Below, in pieces: positions 50,036 to 62,190 of a DNA stretch of 64,000 bases. Source of the stretch: Beroe forskalii (Eukaryota > Ctenophora > Nuda > Beroida > Beroidae); the NCBI GenBank assembly GCA_011033025.1, contig WFMF01000036.1, positions 682,001 through 746,000 on the forward strand, given 5' to 3'. Numbering within the stretch: position 1 is the stretch's first letter; each line of letters begins with the position of its first letter. The notes below the pieces were generated by a model. The model saw nothing but the letters and a program-made list of their open reading frames with translations. It was not told where the DNA came from and did not search any database. Both the position numbers and the translations under genes were made by a program.

Positions 50036-52612
50036 TACAAACAACCCTCAATCCTGATTCTTGAGATTTGTGGCTACGGTGATGGCGAAGGATACTTTCT
50101 TATCTAAAGTCAGATTGAATTATCGTACAAAAAAGAATTTAGCACCAAATTGAAAGCAAATTGAAAAAAACGTTTAAATATTATGAGCAGATAAGATAAT
50201 ATTTCAAAATATTATTATTCAACCAAGTGGTGAAAACTGAAATCAGGAAGGATAATCGATTGTTACAAAGAAATTTCGAAGAGTCAGAACAACACAACTG
50301 AGCTAAAATTCAATTGATTTAAAATCCAGAACCCTATTATTATTGTACACAAACAAGTTACAAATTTAAGTACATATTTTGAAGGCTGAAGCTCAAGCAT
50401 AGCCATTACGCATATAGTTAAGAAACTTAATGTTTGTCAAGCACAGCTATATTTATATTTGTGATAGTGTACTCATCTTCCCGTGCATTAGATGGAGGAA
50501 ACTTCACTCCAGCTGGAGAAGAGATAATATCTAAGTGATTATTATTATTTTAGTATCAAATCTAAGCTCACGAATCATTAGAAAAATCTGCCCATATATG
50601 GTCAAATATATGGTTCCAATTTCCATGGTCAAATGACGTCACAATTGCAAGAAGATTTAATACGTACAAACATAGGAGGTTTTATTGATATTAGCTATAC
50701 TTTTCCCGAGGCAAAACATCACGAACATTGCAAGAAAAACTGTTTGTTGAGTAGAAATATATAGAGACCGTAGAATACTAACCATACCATCTGAGTCACA
50801 ATTCACGGGAATCATAGGAATCAGAGGTAAAATAAAATGTTATCACGAGAGCATGACAATTCACTGTCTTATCATACATACACTTAAAAGATCATAGAAT
50901 ACCAAAGAGTTACTTATCATTTCGGGGATTAATTTGGGTTTGTCAGAGATAAACTGGTGTTTGAGTCGCATGCAGAAACAGGGCGTGATAAATACAGCGT
51001 GTATGTACAGGTATCAGTACATATTCTCATATATTGGACACGGCTGTTTAGCATGGTTTAACAATAAACAAACATTCTGGACTAAAAGTTTAGGGCACAT
51101 ACTATTACACTAAAGATCAAGAATTTGAACTGAGCATTGATGCAGAATCCAACAAATATCACCAAATTGATTAATTAGAAACAATTTAACATTTGAAACA
51201 TCTAGCAACTCACAAGTATGAATACTAACATACACTTTCACACATTCTGGAAAAAACACAGGGCCACCACTCGACAAGTAGGGCTTCAGGGTCAATTTCC
51301 TGTGAGAATTGGGAACAGATGTACTATATGTTTAGAATATTCAGATTTCAGAATCATCAATACTTATTAAAATAAGGGTACTGAAGGGTATGTGAGATAC
51401 AAGTACAAATAAAAACAAGACCAATATAATTGTAGATCATTAAGAAACCCTGACATTAAGTAGATATGGCTGATATGTAGAAATCACATGAAATGAATTG
51501 CTACTACTGATAAGAAATATCATGTACACACACGAGTGACACGTCGAATACCATGTGAGATACCATCATTACACACAGAAATCATAGGAAAACTGAAAGC
51601 TCTGATATCATCATTCAGAGGTAATGATATAAATACAGAATGATTACGTCAGCAATTCGCTATTGCAAACCACGATTATGATGTTACTGTGAACTGCCTA
51701 CAATTTAGTGAATACCACCATCAGACACAAATTACACTTTACAACAAATGATGAATCATGTGTTCGTTGTTCATTATTTGGAGCAGAACCAGGGTATATT
51801 TCTGTCAGAAAACAGCTCTATTCTATCAATTCTGATACGTCACACACCCAAACCATTAGAATTCCGTACGAAACAGAGTTCACACGACCGCAGAGGCCGG
51901 ATATATAATAAAAACGCGACGGTCGGTAATTGTAGAGAGAAAGTGGAAAAGATAATAAAAGGTATAAGTTATGAAAGTATAAATAATCAGTGAGCTTTTC
52001 AGCACTTGTGGACGCCTCCTTTTTTTTCAAATAACTCTTACACAAGGCATGTGTCACATTCTGAAGTATAAGGGAAAGAGGGAATACGTATGTACAGTCG
52101 AAAGTATTACAGTCGATATAGTAGTACTACACTATTTTCACGTACCTACAAAACAAACGTTTTTAAGATTAGGAACAGAGGAATTAAAAGGGGCGATTAC
52201 CGGGTTGACCCACGTGGAAATGTTAAATAAAACACATGAGATGTAATAAGAGCCGGACTAGGGAGGTTACATGAAATAAGGGCCTTCCTCTTATCATCTC
52301 AAACCTAGACAAGCGGTTATGGGATGTGGTTCAGGTTATGGGTTGTGTTTCAGGGAAACTAAAACCCTCCATCGAGTCTTAATCGAGTGATGGAGCATTC
52401 AGTCGAATTACACTCAGAATTTACACTAAATTAACCGGAATATACTACATCAAAAGGAAGGGTGGAACCATGCTGGAAACCGAGAAGAGGCCAGTGAACC
52501 TGTGAAAATTGTAGAATTTAAACCACAATTAGAGTAAAGCTGCATGAATCTCGATGGCCTTGAAACGAGGGTCTCACATGACCCAATGACTAAGCCATAT
52601 GACCGAAGAACT
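50036..52612. other. Gene-free AT-rich region
   Basis: I see no exon, transposon end or tandem array here. If PCIF1 exons encoding its WW domain lie in this region I could not recognise them. Short frames at 51708-52246 match no known family. Confidence 0.4.
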
Positions 52613-54143
52613 AGGGGGGGGGGAATCATCTTTTTTTTGTATTTTTTTGTATTTTTTTGTCCAACCATTTTTTGTCCAACTTTTGAAAATAGGGTACACT
52701 TTGGACAAAAAAATACAAAAAATTGTTTTCTTTGTATGGACATATATATAAGTGTGACAAAATATTGTGACATATCTTTAGGTTCGTGATTTTTAAATTG
52801 AATTGTTCCAAAAACAAAGTTGACAAATTTTACAACAGATGGTGAAAACTATGCATCTAATGGCACAACAACTTGTGAGAAATATAGTACCTAATTATAT
52901 TATATTAAAATATACTCATTAAGTCATTAGAGTACAGCATAACCTGTAGAACCGTTTATAAGGACATCTTAGGAGAAAAAGAACTTCACTGCAACCAGTT
53001 CTTATCAGTGAAAGGAGTATAAAAATTAACTAGTGCAGTATTGCAATTGGTAATAAGGAGTAATAAAAAAGATAATAAATTTACAACTCTTTCATTGAAC
53101 TAGTTTTTGTTCCCTTAATCTAAGTTTGCTCGGAAACCTGCAGAGCAATGGCGACCTTTAAATTGAAAAAAAATTCTTAAAATAGATGGAACTATCATAA
53201 CGTTATAATTTCTGTATGGCCTAATACGGATGTAATTTAAAACAATGGAAACCCGATATTTCTCAGTCTAATAAAGAACCATCTATTAAATTGTTAATAG
53301 AAAGGCAAAACATACGGAGAACAGGGAATGTTGGAAATGAATATTTATATGTGTAATTATACTATCGACAATATACACGGCATACAGTGTTATCAATCGA
53401 ACATTTTCCTCGAAATACGATCAATTCGAGATTATCAGTTTGATTTTAAAACCAGAACCGAAACCATTCTTAGCAGCAGCAGAAAATATCCAAGTTTCAA
53501 TACATCAAATATTCGTGAACTGCAGTTAACTAGACTGCAAAGTTCCACAATACCATTGTAGGATGATATATGCACTGAATATCTTACTCATTTAATGTTG
53601 TGGAGTACCTATAAAGACAAAAGCAGATGGGAACATAAAACATACAATGTATTCCATTACAAGACAAATTCTAAAATCAAAAAGTATGGTGCCAGAGGAG
53701 AGGAGAGACAGCCAAACAAACAATAACATAGAACGGTAAAAGAAAACATCGCGCAACGATATTCATCAGACCTGAACGTTGTTTTGACAAGACTCAATTT
53801 CCCGGTAAATTTAATTTGCAACTTCGGTGATTTCTCCATGAAACATAAAAATCTAATAATAATCATGATCATAGAGCGGATGAAACAGTTCCGTCGTGGT
53901 CACATTATAGTCATTAGTCTGCTAATCAAAGCAATACGTGGAATGCAATCGGAGACGATCTACATTCTTAATATTGTTGATTGAGGAATGCAAAATCGTA
54001 CAAACATAGATGCCTGAATGGTAGAAGTTCTTTCTCATTTTTTTGTATTTTTTTGTATTTTTTTGTCCAATGATTTATTGTCCAACTCCAAAAAACAAGG
54101 TACACTTTGGACAATTATACAAAAAAAAGATGATCCCCCCCCC
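52613..54143. mobile_element. Poly-G-ended TIR element, copy 2
   Basis: Same orientation and near-identical sequence to 23741-25319, about 50 bp shorter owing to small deletions (for example in the poly-T/poly-A arms and near 53700). Ends are a run of G then AATCATC, and GATGATC then a run of C. The left neighbour is CCGAAGAACTAG and the right neighbour AGTAAAGCG; no clear target duplication. It directly abuts the third POLE-segment copy. Confidence 0.85.
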
Positions 54144-54170
54144 AGTAAAGCGTCATCTCTCGTATATGTA

Positions 54171-55214
54171 TCAGCGTCGTAACCCTTTTTAACAAGAACA
54201 CCCCTCAATTTTAGCGATTTCAAGTAGTTATAACTCAGCCATTTCTGAACGAATTGATCTCAAATTTTAAACTCCGAGCGCGCACAGCGAAGGCGCGGGA
54301 AACTCAATTTTCAATTAATTTGATCGTCGGAACGTACCGTAAAAATTTTGAAATTCGGCGAATCATGAAAACATATAGTTGGGGGCTGGCAAGCGCAGAT
54401 ACGTACGCATCGCGTGTACGATTCAGTGCGAATAAGTTGTCATAACTTGGGCATCTTTATCAATCGATCTGAAATTTTGACAGTTGCACCTTTGACCCTC
54501 AAACATACGACGTATCGATTTTGGTGGAAATCCTATAACGGAAATAGCCCAAATTTCTCCGTGAAATGTGGGGAAATACATGAGATTTCTCTCGTTAGAA
54601 TCGCCGTCCAATGCTCGCCTCGGACCCTTCGGGTCCTCAGGCTCACAGCTCGGGCCTTCGGCCCTCGCACTGTTAGGTTCGCCGTCCAATGCTCGCCCTC
54701 GGGCCCTTCGGGCCCTCGGGCTCGCAAACCGCCGCGGGGGGCTTGCCAGCCCCCTGATATTCGATGATTCGATATTCGAAGATCGAATATCGAATAATTC
54801 GAATATCGAATATTTGCCCGATTCGGTAACCCTACTGGCGAGGGATGGGAAGTCCATGATTTGGAGTATTCAGATTTCCTGGAGACACGTACGGAAACTT
54901 CATGATGTAGAGTGGCGATAATAATTAACACAGTGGGCGCATATTTTGAGTTATTGAGATAGGGAATCCTCTTTTTGAGAATATCTACACTGCTATTCCT
55001 GAATGTCTCCTTACCCTTAGTTGCTGAATGTTTCCGTCGATAGACACCCACAGTCGGAATGTTCCGGGTGTTCCCAGCGGCACTACTTGGATGACCTGCC
55101 AGATGCTCCTCAGGATGCTCTGCTGGCCTTGCCGCACGAACTTGTCCATGGTCCGAACTCCGCCTTGTTTCCGAGTAGGGGCTGTACTTCCGAACGCCGA
55201 TACCTGTCAGGGTC
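54171..55214 (-). pseudogene. POLE exon 2 segment, copy 3 (left part, with shared repeat block)
   Basis: The first 730 bp match the repeat block at 16617-17265, and the rest matches the inverted POLE exon 2 region. Unlike copy 2, the exon 2 coding sequence here is nearly undamaged (minus-strand peptide QQSILRSIWQVIQVVP). It ends at the TSD of the 7-kb element (TCAGGGTC, 55207-55214), right at the exon 2 acceptor. No further POLE exons are present, so it is non-functional. Confidence 0.85.
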
Positions 55215-55239
55215 GGCACATTACCACTTGTGCAAACCG

Positions 55240-55735
55240 CCGATTCGGCGCCTATAGGCGCCGAATCGGCGCCTCGCCTATAGGGCGCCTATTTTTTTTC
55301 GGCGCCGATTCGGCGCCCATAGGCGGTGCTTTTCGGCGCCTAGGCGCCTATAACTGACATTTTTCATTTTTTCGGCGGTCATCGGCGCCTATAGGCGCCG
55401 ATAAGCGCCGATAAGCGCCTATGGACCGCCTATCGGCGCCGTCGGCGTTCGACCGCTTATCGGCGCCTATATTTCCAACCGCTTATAGGCGCCCTAGGCG
55501 CCTATAGGCGCTCGATGCTAATTTTCTGCCCTCGGCTACGTCTTGAGTATCGGCGCCTATAGGCGCCGATATTGATTTTTCGGGGATGTAACTTCCTCCT
55601 CTTTTCGGCATATAGGCGCCTATAGGCGCCGATGGTATCAAAACAATCCAAAATTGCCACGCGCCGTCGTTTAACAATGTGTCTTCGATATAAATGACTC
55701 TGCATCCTCAAACTAATAATATTTACCTCTCCCAA
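55240..55735. repeat. Left foldback arm: GGCGCC/TATAGGCGCC palindrome cluster plus unique spacer
   Basis: Dozens of GGCGCC sites occur in contexts such as GGCGCCTATAGGCGCC and ATCGGCGCCGA, mostly self-complementary. From 55640 a non-repetitive stretch follows (ATCAAAACAATCCAAAATTG, then GTGTCTTCGATATAAATGAC). The whole arm recurs inverted at 61718-62190. Confidence 0.92.
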
Positions 55736-55751
55736 GCCCCAATCTTTCCTT

Positions 55752-56705
55752 AGCAGCGTAAGTCGTAACGCTGTTACAGCATCGTAACGCTGTTACAGCT
55801 TCGTAACGCTGTTATAGCATCGTAACGCTGTTACAGCAGCGTAACGCTGTTACAGCATCGTATCGCTCATGTTACAGCATCGTTACACTGTTACAGCATC
55901 GTTACACTGTTACAGCATCGTAACACTGTTACAGCATCGTAACGCTGTTACAGCATCGTATCACTGTTACAGCATCGTCACGCTGCTACAGCATCGTAAC
56001 GCTGTTACAGCATCGTAACGCTGTTACAGCAGCGTAACGCTGTTACAGCATGAGCAGCGTAACGCTGTTACAGCATCGTAACGCTGTTACAGCAGCGTAA
56101 CGCTGTTACAGCATGAGCAGCGTAACGCTGTTACAGCATCGTAACGCTGTTACAGCATGAGCAGCGTAACGCTGTTACAGCATCGTAACGCTGTTACAGC
56201 ATGAGCAGCGTAACGCTGTTACAGCATCGTAACGCTGTTATAGCATGAGCAGCGTAACGCTGTTACAGCATCGTAACGCTGTTACAGCAGCGTAACGCTG
56301 TTTTAGCAGCGTAACGCTGTTACAGCAGCGTAACGCTGTTACAGCAGCGTAACGCTGTTACAGCAGCGTAACGCTGTTACAGCAGCGTAACGCTGTTACA
56401 GCAGCGTAACGCTGTTACAGCAGCGTAACGCTGTTACAGCAGCGTAACGCTGTTACAACAGCGTGACGCTGTTACAGCAGCGTAACGCTGTTACAGCAGC
56501 GTAACGCTGTTACAGCAGCGTAACGCTGTTACAGCAGCGTAACGCTGTTACAGCAGCGCAGCGCTGTTACAGCAGCGCAGCGCTGTCACAGCATCGTAAC
56601 GCTGTCACAGCATCGTAACGCTGTAACAACATCGTTTTGCTGTTACAGCAGCGTAATCCTGTTATAGCAGCGTAATGCTGTAACAGTGTAATGCTGTAAC
56701 AGCAC
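55752..56705 (+). repeat. Array of near-palindromic GTAACGCTGTTACAGC units (left)
   Basis: About 55 units of 16 bp (CAGCGTAACGCTGTTA) or 19 bp (with CAGCATCG). Each unit can pair with itself (GTAAC-GCT-GTTAC) and with its neighbours. Orientation is opposite to the arrays at 58295-59470 and 61235-61730. Confidence 0.95.
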
Positions 56706-56734
56706 ACGTTATTACTAACTAACTTGGTGAAGTT

Positions 56735-57125
56735 TATCCGTCAGTCAGAAGGGCCATCAGATGTCCGACCACCTCGAGGTTGATGGCGTGTGGTCTACCT
56801 AGTGAGTTCGACCAGCTGCAGCTGTAACCAGAGACCGGAGGGTGGTTCGGTATCAAAGCAACGAATTTCGACAGTGCGATTTTTGAACGATTCAAACGAT
56901 TATGCGGCTTTTAACATCAATTGGCACCTTGTTCCACAGTTTCGGTCCTTGAACTGAGAAGAACCTGTCATACAGCGCCTGATTTCCTGACGAGCTTTGA
57001 CTTTGACAGTGGAGGAATGATAGCTACAGAACCATGTCGTGGATTCATTTTGAATGTGATGCCCCAACAGTTTGGTACAACTCTGTGGAGGATCTTCCAC
57101 ATCATCAAAATGACATAGCGTTCCC
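56735..57125 (-). pseudogene. Non-LTR retrotransposon C-terminal fragment
   Basis: The minus strand encodes a decayed version of the ORF2 tail seen at 22852-23304 (MMWKILHNVVPN, GITFKMNPRH and AIIPPL-like segments, broken frames). It lies between the left array and the TTAGGG-like block inside the 7-kb element. Confidence 0.7.
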
Positions 57126-57127
57126 GC

Positions 57128-58075
57128 CTATTTGTTAGGGTTAGGGTTAGGATTAAGGTTAGGGTTTTGGTTAGGGTTATGGTTAGGTTTAGGATACAGA
57201 AAAATTGACGTTTAGATCTGTGACGTCACTCAGAGCCGTTTATATGGGAGAGATACCGCAATTGATAGCCATCCACTTCCGGTAGGTCTCCCATATAAAC
57301 GGGAGCCTTCATTATCTATGACAATGACGTCACTCAAAAAATATAATTAAGCGCACCTAGCGCTTTGGGACCAGGTTAGGTCAGATTAGGGTCAAGACGT
57401 ATAGATCCCCTGTTGGGGTTACGCGCGGGTTTTGGTTAGGTTATGGTTAGGTTTAGCAACGCATACAGAAAAATTGACGTTTAGAATCTGTGATTCCAAG
57501 CCCGCGGCGCATTTTTTTCGCCAACCCTACGAGGAAGTCACCTGCGCAAACCAAACACCTATACGTGTTTATGGATCTGTGACGTCACTCAGAGCCGTTT
57601 ATATGGGAGAGATACCAAAAAAATGCCGCGCGGCGGAGGGTAGGGTAAAATCCTTACGATACGATATTTTAGGTTTACGTCATTTAGCAAGAACAGACGG
57701 GCCGGGCAACGTCCGTCGAGGTTGCCTAAACACGTATACCCTGTTATCATCGCGCGGCGCGTACACATGTATGCGGGCTTAGGAACCGTCGAGGAAGCGC
57801 GCCGCAAATAAATAAACGGTAGTCTCCCCGCGTAAACGGGAATATTCGTCTATGACAATGACGTCACTCAGAAAAATATAATTAAGCGCACCTAGCGCTT
57901 TAAGTACTAGGGTTAGGGTCAGGATTAGGGTCAAGATTTGTTAGGGTTAGGGTTAAAATTAAGGTTAGGGTTTTGGTTAGGGTTATGGTTAGGTTTAGGA
58001 TACAGAAAAATTGACGTTTAGATCTGTGACGTCACTCAGAGCCGTTTATATGGGAGAGATACCAAATAAACAGGG
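57128..58075. repeat. MITE-like block with TTAGGG-like runs and TGACGTCA sites
   Basis: There are several partial copies of one element. Its ends are GTCTCCCATATAAACGGGAG and, inverted, GAGCCGTTTATATGGGAGAG. The inside contains TTAGGGTTAGGGTT-type degenerate runs (57130-57190, 57900-57995) and AATTAAGCGCACCTAGCGCT. Each end carries the palindrome TGACGTCA next to CACTCAG. Frames at 57432-57807 are incidental. Confidence 0.75.
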
Positions 58076-58294
58076 ATATACGTGATCAGCAAGATAACCT
58101 TACATACTAACACTTTCGCGCGCAGTAGCATATTGCCAGACGTTGTCTGCCCCATATTTTTTTTTCAAAACGCCTGGCAAGTAACATACTGTATAAAAGA
58201 ATTGGGCTTGCCGTACGATGTATGACCCGCTGACGCGGCGCTGATTCTCGAGAGGGTCTGTTAACGTCGGACAACTGTAACTGTTAGTGTAACT

Positions 58295-59470
58295 GACCGG
58301 TGACGCTGTTACAGCATCGTAACGCTATTACAAGCGCAGCGAAATGCTGTTAGTGTTACAGCAGCGTAACGCTGTAACAAACTGTAACAGCGTTACGATG
58401 CTGTAACACGTTACGGTGCTGCAGCTGTAACAGCGTTACGATGCTGTAACAGCGTTACGATGCTGTAACAGCGTTACGATGCTGTAACAGCGATACGCTG
58501 CTGTAGCCGTAGGTAACAGCGTTACGCTACTGTAACAACGATACGCTGCTGTAGGTAACAGCGTTACGCTGCTGTAACAGCGTTACGCTGCTGTAACAGC
58601 GTTACGCTGCTGTAACAGCGTTACGCTGCTGTAACAGCGTTACGCTGCTGTAACAGCGTTACGCTGCTGTAACAGCGTTACGCTGCTGTAACAGCGTTAC
58701 GCTGCTACTGTAACAGCGCGCTGCTGTACCGCTGCTGTAACAGCGCTACGCTGCTGTAACAGCGTTACGCTGCTGTAACAGCGTTACGCTGCTGTAACAG
58801 CGTTACGTTGCTGTAACAGCGTTACGCTGCTGTAACAGCGTTACGATGCTGTAACAGCGATACGCTGCTGTAGGTAACAGTGTTACGCTGCTGTAACAGT
58901 GTTACGCTGCTGTAACATCGTTACGCTGCTGTAACATCGTTACGATGCTGTAACAGCGTTACGATGCTGTAACAGCGTTACGATGCTGTAACAGCGTTAC
59001 GATGCTGTAACAGCGTTACGATGCTGTAAAAGCGATACGATGCTCTAGGTAACAGCGTTACGCTGCTGTATGTAACAGCGTTACGCTGCTGTAACAGTGT
59101 TACGCTGCTGTAACAGCGTTACGCTGCTGTGACAGTGTTACGCTGCTGTAACATCGTTACGATGCTGTAACATCGTTACGATGCTGTAACAGCGTTACGA
59201 TGCTGTAACAGCGTTACGATGCTGTAAAAGCGATACGATGCTCTAGGTAACAGCGTTACGCTGCTGTATGTAACAGCGTTACGCTGCTGTAACAGTGTTA
59301 CGCTGCTGTAACAGCGTTACGCTGCTGTGACAGTGTTACGCTGCTGTAACATCGTTACGATGCTGTAACAGCGTTACGACGCTGTAACATCGTTAAGATG
59401 CTGCAGCATCATAACGCTGTTACAGCGTCGTAACAGCGTTACGATGCTGTAACAGCGTTACGATACCTAC
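58295..59470 (-). repeat. Array of near-palindromic units (middle)
   Basis: About 65 units of GCTGTAACAGCGTTAC with GATGCT or GCTGCT spacers and occasional GTAGGTAACAG variants; reverse orientation to the left array. A larger block (TAAAAGCGATACGATGCTCT, near 59028 and 59226) is itself duplicated. Confidence 0.95.
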
Positions 59471-59479
59471 CTAGTACCT

Positions 59480-61235
59480 CTTGTACCTCTTGTCCACTTC
59501 CAATGGAGACCCAATTAGACCACCTATTGAAGGCCGCCCGTGGTATGGAGTTTGAGTTCGGTGTAGTGCAACCCGGAGGGAGATCAGGAATGTTTCTCAG
59601 GAGGTGGGATGTCAGTTGTGATTTGAATGCCTCGAAGGACGGAGCGGCTTTTATGCCTTTTGTGACGGCATTCCACAGCCTCGGAAGAGTGTCAGTCTCC
59701 CATATATTTATAAACGGGAGCCTTCATTATCTATGACAATGACGTCACTCAGAAAAATATAATTAAGCGCATCTAGCGCTTTAAGCGGTAAGGTTAGGGT
59801 TCTGTTTAGGGTCAGGATTTGTTAGGTTTAGGATAAGTATTAAGGTTAGGGTCTTGGTTGGGGCAATGGTTAGGTTTATGATGCAGAAAAATTGACGTTT
59901 AGATCTGTGACGTCACTCAGAGCCGTTTATATGGGAGACATACCCGAAAGAGTGATCGTAAAGCGATTTCGTGGAGGCTGATGCCTTCTTGATCATTGGT
60001 GGTACTTTGCAGCGGCTTCCAAGACGAGGTTGATCAAATTCAATAAAGGTGATTCCTAGGTCGTTTGGGACGGCACACCGCCAGATCTTCCACATGTGCG
60101 TTATCCATTATCACATATCGCTCTCTTCGCCCCTGGAGGGACATCAGACCGAGCCTCTTCAACCTTTCCCAGTAGGACATGCCTTGACAACCGGTGATGT
60201 ATCGCGTAAAAGCACGTTGGGTTGATTCCAGTTTCTTGATGACTTGGATTGAGTGAGGGTTCCAAACAGGACAGGAGTACTCAAGTCGACTGCGAACGAT
60301 GCTTTGTACAGTGTGAGGAGGACATCTTTTGACCTGTCTGAGAATACACTGAGCACCCAGTTAGCCATTTTACTTCCATTTTGGGCAGCCATGTAGTTAC
60401 CTGGAGGGACCATTTCATATCTGGACTGAGGACAAGTGCAAGAGAGGAATGAAAGCCATAAAAAGCCATTGTTTCCTGTTTGTGCTTTTGAGGAACTGTT
60501 CGATCCAATGCAAGAGCCTGCCTTTAACTCCACATTGGCGCAGCTTATGGATGAGGATCTCATGGTCCACTTTATCGAAAGCCTTAGCAAAGTCAAGGTA
60601 GATTTCGTTAAGGAGGCTTTGAATGATGTCATCTACGTGCTTAAGGAGGTGCGTGAGGCAACTGTGACCTTTACGAAACACATGCTGCTTTTTGCTCAGG
60701 ATGTTGTTGGACTCAAGGTGGTCGACGAGGTTTTTCCGAATGACTCGCTCGAAGATATTTATGACTATGAAGTGAGAGGTGAAAGAAATAGGGCGATAGT
60801 AAATAGTTTGCAGGGTCAGATTTGTCACCCTTTTTAAAGATAGGAGTGATTCTTTGAGTCTTTGGGTCTTCATCCTTTTCAGGGATAACGCCTAATTGGA
60901 AGGATTTTCTCCAGATAAGAAAGAATAAGATAGGGTTTGATATGGATTATTTGCATTCTTTTATGATTGAGTAGGGGATGTCATGATCTGTTGTAGCTGA
61001 GTCTCTGTCCATTTCATCGATGGCTGCTTCAATATCAGCGGGAGTGAAGAGGATTTCTTTGATCTCAGGTCCCGGCTGAAAATGTTTTTCGGCTGCTGGG
61101 TTGCTATATACTGACACATACTGCTCTTGTAACAACTCTGCCAATGCCATGTCAGTGGGATCGTTTGTGAGTCTTGTAGTTGTTGAGTGGGCCAACACTG
61201 CACTTGACTTTTGAGTGTTTAATCTTGGCATAACT
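59480..61235 (-). pseudogene. Non-LTR retrotransposon ORF2 remnant (RT and C-terminus), interrupted by a MITE
   Basis: Read on the minus strand from 61231: TPADIEAAIDEMDRDSATT, then YYRPISFTSHFIVINIFERV, then RKGHSCLTHLLKHVDD, then YLDFAKAFDKVDHEILIHKL (RT motif A) and GRLLHWIEQFLKS. After a deletion that removes the YxDD motif come ANWVLSVFSDRSKDVLLTLY and the tail with MSYWERLKRLGLMSLQ-like residues. It ends near 59490 with LRNIPDLPPGCTTPNSNS. Stops and frameshifts are present. The CR1/Jockey-like family is common in invertebrates. A 245-bp MITE splits the tail at 59695-59939. Confidence 0.88.
59695..59939. mobile_element. 245-bp MITE inside the retrotransposon tail
   Basis: Ends GTCTCCCATATA and TATATGGGAGAC are inverted. 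The inside has GGGAGCCTTCATTATCTATG, two TGACGTCACTCAG sites and TTAGGG-like runs. It interrupts the ORF2 tail: the coding-strand sequence continues on both sides. Flanks GGAAGAGTG and GAAAGAGTG may be a duplicated target, though a few extra bases intervene on the right. Confidence 0.75.
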
Positions 61236-61730
61236 GAAGAAATCGTAACGCTGTAACAGCGTAACGATGCTGTAATAGTGTAACGATGCTGTAACAGCGT
61301 AACGATGCTGTAACAGCGTAACGATGCTGTAACAGTGTAACGATGCTGTAACAGCGTTACGATGCTGTAACAGCGTTACGATGCTGTAACAGCGTTACGA
61401 TGCTGTAACAGCGTTACGATGCTGTAACAGCGTTACGATGCTGTAACAGCGTTACGATGCTGTAACAGCGTTACGATGCTGTAACAGCGTTACGATGCTG
61501 TAACAGCGTTACGATGCTGTAACAGCGTTACGATGCTGTAACAGCGTTACGATGCTTTAACAGCGTTACGATGCTGTAACAGCGTTACGATGCTGTAACA
61601 GCGTTACGATGCTGTAACAGCGTTACGATGCTGTAACAGCGTTACGATGCTGTAACAGCGTTACGATGCTGTAACAGCGTTACGATGCTGTAACAGCGTT
61701 ATGATGCTGTAACAGCGTTATTATTAGTTT
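61235..61730 (-). repeat. Array of near-palindromic units (right)
   Basis: About 26 very regular 19-bp units of GCTGTAACAGCGTTACGAT. They adjoin the right foldback arm exactly as the left array adjoins the left arm, in inverse orientation. Confidence 0.96.
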
Positions 61731-62190
61731 GAGGATGCAGAGTCATTTATATCGAAGACACATTGTTATACGACAGCGCGTGGCAATTTTGGATTGTTTT
61801 GATACCATCGGCGCCTATAGGCGCCTATAGGCGCCGAAAAGAGGAGAGAAGTTATATTCCCGAAAATCAATATCGCAGCCGAGGGCAGAAAATCAGCATC
61901 GGCGCCTATAGGCGCCTATAGGCGCCTATAGGCGCCGAAACACAGGCGCCGATAAGCGGTCGAAAAGCGCCGACGGCGCCGATAGGCGGTCCATAGGCGC
62001 TTATCGGCGCTTATCGGCGCCTATAGGCGCCGATGACCGCCGAAAAAATGAAAAATGTCAGTTATAGGCGCCTATAGGCGCCGAAAAGCGGCACCGCCTA
62101 TAGGCGCCGAATCGGCGCCGAAAAAAACTTATAGGCGCCTATAGGCGCCTATAGGCGCCGATTCGGCGCCTATAGGCGCCGAATCGGCGG
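61718..62190. repeat. Right foldback arm
   Basis: This is the inverse of 55240-55735: GTTTGAGGATGCAGAGTCAT, then TTTTGGATTGTTTTGATACC, then the GGCGCC/TATAGGCGCC cluster, including GAAAAAATGAAAAATGTCAG (inverse of CTGACATTTTTCATTTTTTC at about 55353). The arms differ by indels, mainly in numbers of TATAGGCGCC units. Confidence 0.92.

Noticed and set aside
54533-55219. 228-codon minus-strand frame as a new gene
   Set aside because: It runs through the repeat block and the third POLE copy in a frame other than the POLE reading frame, so it is accidental.
57130-57190. True telomere or chromosome end
   Set aside because: TTAGGG runs are short, degenerate and embedded in a repeated MITE-like unit with unrelated DNA on both sides.
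60436-60837. 133-codon plus-strand frame
   Set aside because: It is the antisense shadow of the reverse-transcriptase remnant on the minus strand.
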